NCBI GenBank assembly: GCA_016716665.1
Contig: JADJVH010000017.1
Span: 1-64,000 of the forward strand
Origin: Candidatus Opimibacter iunctus
GTDB taxonomy: Bacteria > Bacteroidota > Bacteroidia > Chitinophagales > Saprospiraceae
DNA: 64,000 bases
Reading direction: 5' to 3'
Part shown: positions 58,345-64,000 of the stretch, one piece after another
Position numbering within the stretch: the stretch's first letter is position 1
Layout of the letters: each line of letters opens with the position of its first letter
Notes under the pieces: generated by a model
What the model was told of the DNA's origin: nothing
The model's database searches: none
The model's input: the letters and a program-made list of their open reading frames with translations, nothing else
Made by a program: the position numbers and the translations under genes

Positions 58345-59927
58345 ATGGCTACACGATTGACTGCATTTTCAAAATTTGCTATTACCCTGGTGATCCTTGG
58401 GGTAATCGGCGGAGGCGTCTGGTATATCTTCAACAAGACTGCATGGGGGCAAAGCCAGCGCAAGAAGGCTGAAGAATTGAAGACGGAGACGGATACAAAA
58501 GAAGCACCTAAGACGGGCTTTAATGATGATGACAACACCCTCGTGGTGCAGTTGGTGACCTGGGGCGGATATGGGCCAGGCCTTTACTTCAATGAAGGGG
58601 CTGAGCCTAATGAGCAATCCCGTTTTTTCAAGGAGTATGGATTTAAAGTGCGGTTTGTTGTAGAGAATGATCTTATCAATGCGATGAATGCATGGATTGC
58701 TGATGAGTATGATGTAGCGGTGCAGACGGCGGATGCATTTCCTTTGTATACAGGCCCTGCTGACCTGAAAGAGTTTAAGCCTAAGGCTTTTATGCAGGTA
58801 GACTGGTCACGCGGTGGTGATGCCATCATCGTGAAGAGAGGAATCAATAGTGTCAATGACCTCAAGGGTAAGAAGATAGCAGTTGCTGTTCCATCACCGG
58901 CGCAGACCTTATTGATGACTGCACTTGAAGCGGCTAATCTTAAATATGCCGATGTAGAAGTGATCAAGACAACGGACAACCTCAAGGCAGCGCAGTTGTT
59001 CAGAAGTGCAGATGTGGATGCTGCTGTGGTGTGGAGTCCGGATGATATCCTGGCGACCAATGATGTAGCAGGCTCTAAGATCCTGTTGACCACCAAAGAT
59101 CAATCACACGTCATTGCTGACATCTTCTTTGCTAAAGAGTCATACCTCAATAGTCACCGAAAGATGATTGATGGGTTCTATGAAGGATGGATGAAAGCTG
59201 TAGCTGAACTCAAGGCAAATCCTTCTAACAAAGAGAAAGCGGCCAAATATCTTGGAGAAATCAATGGCCTCAGTGCAGCGGATGCGATGGGGATGATGGA
59301 TGTGGTGTATTGGACAGGTCATGGTGATAACGTCAATTTCTTTGGTATGAATCCGGACTATCGTGGACAAAGAGGGGAAGACTTGTATACCAAGATGAGT
59401 AAGAACTTTGTGATCACCGGAGATGCGCAGCAAGAAGCTCCGGCATGGCGTAGTTCTATATTTACTGGTGCAGTGCAATCCGCCTCTGCTAACCTGACAG
59501 GCGCATCCTATGCTGCTGAAGCAGGCAAGACGTTTTCAGCACCCACGGCTGAAGCTAAGACAGCCCCTGCTATTGCCAGCAAACCTGTGAGTATCAATTT
59601 TGCATCAGGTAAGTTTCAGTTGGATGAAAACTCCAAGACGATCATCGATCTGCAGTTTGCTGATGTTGCCAAATCATTTGCCAATGCCCGTGTGAGAATA
59701 GAGGGGAATACAGATAATGTGGGATCAAAAGGGACGAATGCCGAACTGTCAAGGAAGCGTGCACAGGCTGTTGCTGATTACCTGGCCTCACAGTATAGGA
59801 TAGATAAAAACCGTTTTGTCATCATTGGCAACGGACCTGATAAGCCAGTACCCGGATGTGAGCAAAATCAGAATGAAGCTTGTAAGGCAAGAACAGGAGA
59901 ACAGATTTTCAGCTTGTTTCGGACTAA
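58345..59927 (+). CDS. Inner-membrane-anchored substrate-binding protein fused to OmpA domain
   Basis: About 527 residues after repair. An N-terminal membrane anchor (FAITLVILGVIGGGVWYIF, about 12-30) is followed by a type II periplasmic binding protein of the NitT/TauT/NMT1 class (~55-370: DEYDVAVQTADAFPLYTG, INSVNDLKGKKIAVAVPSPA, ADVDAAVVWSPDD). A linker and an OmpA peptidoglycan-binding domain (~400-527: SINFASGKFQLDENSKTIID, RIEGNTDNVGSKGTN, AELSRKRAQAVADYL) complete it. As written the end reads RTGEQIFSLF. Adding one base near 59894 gives ARTRRTDFQLVSD with a stop at 59925-59927, the normal OmpA ending. The protein would span from inner membrane to cell wall. Ligand unknown. Confidence 0.85.
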
Positions 59928-59957
59928 TCGATAGCCTAAGCTTAAAATCAGCAGTCT

Positions 59958-61047
59958 ATGAAATTATTGGTGGAGCAGATGAAGGCACAGTTGGCCAGAA
60001 ACTCTTTTATGGCATTGCTGGAATGGCCTTGTGCTGATTGTTTGGGTTGCCCTCACGGCAGGTGCCAATCCGATATTGCGTCCGGTGGTTTTGCCATCTC
60101 CGCTCAACGTCCTCAAAGCTTTTCCGGAATTATTTACTGAGAATAGTCTCATCAAAAATATGGGCTTTAGCATAGGGCTCAACCTCTCTGGTTATCTGGA
60201 GGCGATTCTGATCACTATTCCGATTGGCTTTTTTATAGGTTTGATCAAGTATGCCCGCTGGGGCTTTCAACGCCAGGTTGATGCATTACGATATATCCCT
60301 TTGACGGCGGTTACGCTTTTGTTTATCGTATGGTTTGGGATTGAGACTGACATGAAAGTGCATTTTCTTGCCTTTGGTATCATCATCTATATGCTACCTG
60401 TCATGATCCAGCGTATTGACGAAGTAGATGATGTCTATCTGAAGACTGTGCATACGCTTGGTGCGACGGACTGGCAGGTCTTGAAGACTGTTTACTTTCC
60501 AAGTGTGGTATCGAGATTGTCTGATGATATCAGGGTGCTCACTGCGATCTCCTGGACCTACATCATAGTGGCGGAGTCGATCAATAGTAACCAGGGTGGG
60601 ATAGGGACATTGATATACAATGTCGGACAGCGGCAGGTTCGATCCGATAAGATATTTGCCTTGCTGATCATCATCATGCTGATCGGGATCATACAGGATA
60701 AAATATTTGTCAGGTTGGACAAGCAATTTTTTCCTTACAAATACCAGGCTAAGGATTCGATCAAATCATCCAGGATAGAGCAAAAAGGCATCGTGGCCGT
60801 AGTACTGGATTATATTTTAGTGGCTTTGGGCTGGATAAGTTTAGGCATCTATTTCCTTTTGATGCTGCAGGAGTTTGTTCCCTTTATGGGGGACTTCAAG
60901 CCGCTGAGCTATGTCTTCGGGGACAGTGTCAATGTCATGCACATCATTTTCTTCCTGATTCTGTTTTTCCAGGGATGGACCTGGTATAAGAGGCGGTCAG
61001 ATCAGCTGGCATTGCAGGCGATCACTACCAAAACTGCAGGGTCATGA
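59958..61047 (+). CDS. ABC transporter permease, NitT/TauT (SsuC-like) type (frameshifted)
   Basis: About 362 residues. The start ATG at 59958 (MKLLVEQMKAQLARNSFMAL) is in one frame and the rest (VLIVWVALTAGANPILRPVV...) in another. One indel near 60024-60028 joins them. The binding-protein-dependent permease domain contains the EAA-type coupling loop (DDVYLKTVHTLGATDWQVLK) that docks onto the ATPase. About 100 residues beyond the usual end add two further predicted transmembrane helices (VVLDYILVALGWISLGIYFL and VMHIIFFLILFFQGW). The stop overlaps the ATPase start. It serves the neighbouring SBP-OmpA protein. Confidence 0.85.
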
Positions 61048-61854
61048 GTGTAAATTTTACGGACACCCCTGCGAGGGAAAATATCATTGAGCTGAGGAAC
61101 ATAGGACAGTCCTATGATGGAGGCAAGAGCTGGATTATCAAGGGCCTCAATATGTTGATCGAGGACAAGCCTGACCAGGGCCAGTTTGTGGTGCTGCTGG
61201 GGATGTCCGGGAGTGGGAAGTCTACCCTGCTTAGATATATTGCCGGACTTCAGGAGCCTACTGAGGGTGAAGTACTCATCAAGGGGAAGCCAGTCAGTGA
61301 CAAGCAGCGCGTGAGTATGGTGTTCCAACAATACTCCTCCATGCCCTGGATGACCGTGTTGGATAATGTTGCGCTCGCACTTGCTGATGCAAAGGCGTAA
61401 GCAAGAAAGATCGCTATGCCCAGGCGATGGAGCTGATAGAGCTTGTAGGCCTGGCCGGGCATGAGAAGAAATATGCGCAGTATCCTGCGTTGTCAGGGGG
61501 CAGTTGCAGCGGGTAGCTATTGCAAGCAGCATCATTGCCAATCCGGAGATCATACTGATGGATGAGCCTTTTGGAGCACTTGATATCAAGACCAGGATAC
61601 AAATGCAGGAACTACTAGTGACCTTGTGGCACAAGTTTTCTTCTACGATCATCTTTGTCACCCATGATATCAGTGAGGCCGTGTATCTGGCTGATGATAT
61701 CTTCATCATGAAGTCTCCGCCATCTCTTATCGTCGAGCACATCGATATCGATCTTCCTTTGCGGAGAGACTACAGCACCAAACGTGATAAGCATTTTACG
61801 GAACTCGTACACCATGTCGAGGATACGATGATACGGATTGCGGAAGAGAAATGA
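61044..61854 (+). CDS. ABC transporter ATP-binding protein, NitT/TauT type (two frameshifts)
   Basis: About 270 residues once joined. Walker A GMSGSGKSTLLRYIAGLQEP, Q-loop MVFQQYSSMPWMTVLDNVAL, signature LSGGQLQRVAIASS, Walker B IILMDEPFGALD and H-loop VTHDISEAV are all present. Two breaks occur. Near 61398 one base is missing (restoring KGVSKKDRYAQAMELIELVG). The G5 run at 61496-61500 lacks one G (restoring LSGGQLQRV instead of GGSCSG). Start ATG at 61044 overlaps the permease stop. Last gene of the operon. Intact protein would power the SBP-OmpA transporter. Confidence 0.87.
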
Positions 61855-61879
61855 TGCTTCGACTACGCTCAGCAACCGG
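61853..61879 (+). repeat. 27-bp repeat, copy 2
   Basis: Same sequence as 53434-53460 except one C for A. It overlaps the ATPase stop codon (TGA at 61852-61854) by its first two bases. Confidence 0.75.
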
Positions 61880-61890
61880 AAAAAATGAAT

Positions 61891-61937
61891 TTAATTAAAT
61901 AGAAAGAGAGGCGCAGCCTCTCTTTCTATTTAATTAA
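61891..61937. terminator. Large bidirectional inverted repeat / terminator
   Basis: Perfect 22-bp arms (61891-61912 and 61916-61937) with a 3-nt loop GCA. The inner part is GAAAGAGAGGC / GCCTCTCTTTC and the outer part TTAATTAAATA. Lies between the convergent ATPase and arsS genes and contains the arsS stop codon. Confidence 0.85.
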
Positions 61938-62993
61938 CTCCCCGCCGCAGCTACTACCGGCACCTGCAGTGCATCCATAGCAATGCTGATTGACCACAAT
62001 GGTGCGGGCTGATAAGGCAGCTGCATCAAATTCGTTGATATGATTTTTTGGTGAAGCGATTTTCAGATCAAGCATCTGGTTGAAATCGCAATCATAGAGA
62101 TATCCATCCCAGCTTACACTGACCGTATTGCGGCACATCAGACTTTGGATTGTAGCCGGATTGAATGCTTTTACCAGCGCTTGCATGTAGTCCTGATAGT
62201 TGCCAGACTCGAGCAAGAAGTCAAGGAAGCGGCTTATCGGGAGATTGGTGATCGTGTACAAATGATTGAATATTATACCATACTTGCGATCCAGTTGGCG
62301 TTTGAATTCGAGTTCGAGAGTGTATTGATCAGAAGGCAGGAATGCTCCTGAAGGATTGTGTACGAGATCGAGGATGAGTTCAGATCCTTCAATGCCATAT
62401 CCCACTTGATTGAGCATCTGTATGGCACGAATACTATCATTGAAGACTCCATCTCCACGTTGGTGATCTGTGCGAAGTTTGCTGAAGTGGGGTAGAGAAC
62501 AGATCAGCTGCACCTGATGTGTAGCAAAGAAGTCAGGGAGATCGTGATACTTAGGATTGGAAACAATGATCGTAAGGTTGCACCGATTGATGATATGGCA
62601 ACCCAGTTTTTTGCATTCGGTCACAAACCATCTGAAGTGTGGATTGAGCTCCGGTGCGCCTCCTGTGATATCGACTGACGGGATAGAATATCGCTCAATG
62701 ACCTCCAGACATTTTTGCAGGAGCTCAATGGTCATCACCTCTTTGCGATCAGGGCCAGCATCTACATGGCAGTGGGCGCAGGTTTGATTGCACAGCTTAC
62801 CTACATTGACTTGGAGGATCTCGATACGGGCAGGTTTTAGTGATTCATAACCAGCCTTAGTAAGTGACGCGATAAATGAAAAGTGATCCTCTGCGGGTGT
62901 CTCATGCGCATTGAGTACTTCCAACTGGTAGAACGTATCAGCCAATGGACTATGGCGGGATTGAAGGGATTTGCCGGCTTGCTTGATCGACAT
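61926..62993 (-). CDS. arsS: Arsenosugar biosynthesis-type radical SAM protein ArsS
   Basis: 355 residues. The radical SAM 4Fe-4S motif is CNQTCAHCH (CxxxCxxC), followed by DITGGAPELNPHFRWF. The C-terminal region (DUF3641-like) contains MCRNTVSVSWDGYLYDCDFN and a Cys-rich tail (CYGCTAGAGSSCGGELIK), which matches ArsS. ArsS is thought to add a deoxyadenosyl group in arsenosugar formation. All cysteines are encoded as Cys; no in-frame TGA (selenocysteine) is used here. The stop codon lies in a terminator hairpin. It sits 3 bp after the CMD-like gene. Confidence 0.88.
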   Translation of the reverse strand: MSIKQAGKSLQSRHSPLADTFYQLEVLNAHETPAEDHFSFIASLTKAGYESLKPARIEILQVNVGKLCNQTCAHCHVDAGPDRKEVMTIELLQKCLEVIERYSIPSVDITGGAPELNPHFRWFVTECKKLGCHIINRCNLTIIVSNPKYHDLPDFFATHQVQLICSLPHFSKLRTDHQRGDGVFNDSIRAIQMLNQVGYGIEGSELILDLVHNPSGAFLPSDQYTLELEFKRQLDRKYGIIFNHLYTITNLPISRFLDFLLESGNYQDYMQALVKAFNPATIQSLMCRNTVSVSWDGYLYDCDFNQMLDLKIASPKNHINEFDAAALSARTIVVNQHCYGCTAGAGSSCGGELIK

Positions 62994-62996
62994 AGG

Positions 62997-63335
62997 TTAC
63001 ATCACCACTTGTTTGACCTGGTTCATCATCATCACTGAATTGACCAGGCTTGCTCCTGCGCGGATGGCTGCGGATACGTGCACAGCTTCCATCATTTGTT
63101 CTTCGTCCGCTCCTTTGGCGAGACAGGTAGAGGTGTAAGCATCAATACAGTAAGGGCATTGGACGGTGTGTGCTACGGCCAGTGCGATGAGTGCTTTTTC
63201 TCTTTCGGTGAGGGCACCTTCTTTGAATACTTCATTATAGTAGTCAAAAAATTTAGTGCCCATGGCTTCCTGGAATTCGGTGATATTTCCGAATTTCTTG
63301 AGGTCTTCGGGCTGGAAGTATGCTTTTTGGCTCAT
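62997..63335 (-). CDS. Carboxymuconolactone decarboxylase/AhpD-like protein, arsS partner
   Basis: 112 residues from ATG 63335 (MSQKAYFQPEDLKKFG). The CMD-family helix contains the redox CxxC pair in AHTVQCPYCIDAYTSTCLAK, as in AhpD-type peroxidases. It lies 3 bp upstream of arsS on the same strand. Small CMD-like proteins next to arsS are a recognised association, so a role in arsenic metabolism or protection of ArsS is inferred. Confidence 0.85.
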   Translation of the reverse strand: MSQKAYFQPEDLKKFGNITEFQEAMGTKFFDYYNEVFKEGALTEREKALIALAVAHTVQCPYCIDAYTSTCLAKGADEEQMMEAVHVSAAIRAGASLVNSVMMMNQVKQVVM

Positions 63336-63408
63336 GGCTGTGGATTGTATGCAGTGGACAGTGAATGTGCTGAAATGATGTAATTGCAAAGATTGAGTTT
63401 TTTGGTGA

Positions 63409-63456
63409 GAAGGGAAGAAGGGCAGAAGGGAAGAAGGGAAGAAGGGCAGAAGGGAG
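63409..63456. repeat. Six-unit octamer array
   Basis: Units GAAGGGAA, GAAGGGCA, GAAGGGAA, GAAGGGAA, GAAGGGCA, GAAGGGAG. Located between divergent genes, not at a stop codon. Confidence 0.85.
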
Positions 63457-63473
63457 GATTAACAAAAGGGGAT

Positions 63474-63481
63474 TACCTTTG
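63474..63481 (+). promoter_or_regulatory. -7 promoter box
   Basis: TACCTTTG, 13 nt before the ATG at 63495; fits TAnnTTTG. Confidence 0.5.
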
Positions 63482-63494
63482 TTAAAGGCAGGTA

Positions 63495-64000
63495 ATGCAG
63501 ACCATCACATCCACATCCGTATTCCACAGGGAGTCTACTTTCAGTATTGAAGGGCAGTCCTATAAGGCTATCCTGTTCAGGTCGTGCCATGATCCGTATT
63601 TTACGGATACGGATTGTACCAGCCTTTTTCAGAGCAAGGCTTATCATGCTGCACTGGAATCAGCCCCACCGGAAAAAATGGATTTTTGGTATGTACGGCT
63701 TGAAGAGAGTGATCGGTTGGCTGGGATGCTATGTTTCCAGGTCAAGGATTTCAATCCCGGAGACAGCCTGAAAAACCAGATAAATGGGAGCATTGTCAGG
63801 AATGCCCGCTATAAAATGGCCTCTCTAATCAATCTCAGCGTGCTTTGTTTAGGTAATACGCTGGTCACCGGGGATTATGGTTTCTGCTTTAATGCCGGTG
63901 TACCAGATCGACTGCAGACCTTGCTCATGATGGAGACTATCGACTGGATGTTATCCCTCAAGGAGTTTCGCCGCATAGGTCTCATCTTTGTCAAGGATTT
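63495..64000 (+). CDS. Acetyltransferase-like protein, 3'-truncated by window edge
   Basis: 168 residues visible, open to the right edge. The ATG at 63495 follows a promoter box. The text is clean protein-coding style: MQTITSTSVFHRESTFSIEG, then SCHDPYFTDTDCTSLFQSKA, DFWYVRLEESDRLAGMLCFQ and LMMETIDWMLSLKEFRRIGL. The central RLAGMLCFQV strand and following region resemble GNAT/FemAB-like acyltransferases of Bacteroidota, but the part that would confirm it is beyond the window. Treat the family as a guess. Confidence 0.65.
   Translation, partial: MQTITSTSVFHRESTFSIEGQSYKAILFRSCHDPYFTDTDCTSLFQSKAYHAALESAPPEKMDFWYVRLEESDRLAGMLCFQVKDFNPGDSLKNQINGSIVRNARYKMASLINLSVLCLGNTLVTGDYGFCFNAGVPDRLQTLLMMETIDWMLSLKEFRRIGLIFVKD

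Noticed and set aside
59816..60037. Separate small gene spanning the SBP-OmpA / permease junction
   Set aside because: It is a third-frame reading of the OmpA end and the permease start; both parts are better explained by the neighbouring genes with one indel each.
2328..61854. Programmed frameshifting as the cause of the split genes
   Set aside because: The breaks occur at unrelated sites in unrelated families and in both directions, without common slippery heptamers or shared downstream structures; random indels are simpler.
61926..62993. arsS as a selenoprotein
   Set aside because: All Cys positions of the C-terminal motif are encoded by Cys codons and no in-frame TGA interrupts the gene.

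Overview
This window looks like chromosomal DNA of a member of the Bacteroidota, most likely a Saprospiria-type gliding or surface-adhesive bacterium. The evidence is: four very large secreted proteins ending in the gliding-motility / type IX secretion (T9SS) type B sorting domain; a PorP/SprF family protein; DUF3127 and DUF2911 proteins; TAnnTTTG-type -7 promoter boxes and very little Shine-Dalgarno signal; an archaeal-type ProS; MqnD (futalosine menaquinone route); and lipoprotein and outer-membrane biogenesis genes. These assignments come from reading the sequence and from family knowledge; no database search was run.

Layout. 1-9 kb: 3' end of proS, then small envelope or secreted proteins, a multi-thioredoxin-domain secreted protein (minus strand), lipB, a hotdog thioesterase and a methyltransferase-like protein. 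9-15 kb: a T9SS adhesin, a cytochrome c / SCO1 / lipoprotein group, a cryptochrome/photolyase and LolD. 15-27 kb: two glycosyltransferases, a RibB-RibA-like hybrid, PorP/SprF, a CBS-domain cystathionine beta-synthase type enzyme, a LysM protein, kdsB, cdd, tonB, a polysaccharide flippase and prmC. 27.5-44.1 kb: three giant T9SS type B cell-surface proteins back to back (about 2,400, 1,410 and 1,555 residues). 44-53 kb: gap-pgk, tRNA-Glu, a lectin-fold protein, TrmN6, ald, a candidate small RNA, mqnD, a pseudouridine synthase, SRP RNA and a transaldolase-like aldolase. 53.8-56.4 kb: an arginine deiminase - thioesterase - BrkB operon with ATGA overlaps. 56.5-61.9 kb: an unusual five-gene operon of two coiled-coil proteins and an ABC system whose substrate-binding protein is fused to an OmpA peptidoglycan-binding domain. 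61.9-64 kb: the arsenosugar-type radical SAM gene arsS with a carboxymuconolactone-decarboxylase-like partner, and the start of an acetyltransferase-like gene.

Three things stand out. First, at least five gene 3' ends carry arrays of 7- or 8-bp tandem units that begin at, or overlap, the stop codon. The units drift gradually in sequence and mostly contain a stop codon. Second, the SBP-OmpA/ABC/coiled-coil operon is an uncharacterised envelope system. Third, eleven genes carry single-base frameshifts, several of them in homopolymers. Undoing them restores conserved protein ends, for example the catalytic-cysteine motif of the arginine deiminase and the end of a T9SS sorting domain. This points to sequencing or assembly indels rather than mass pseudogenisation, so those genes are given here as whole reconstructed spans.
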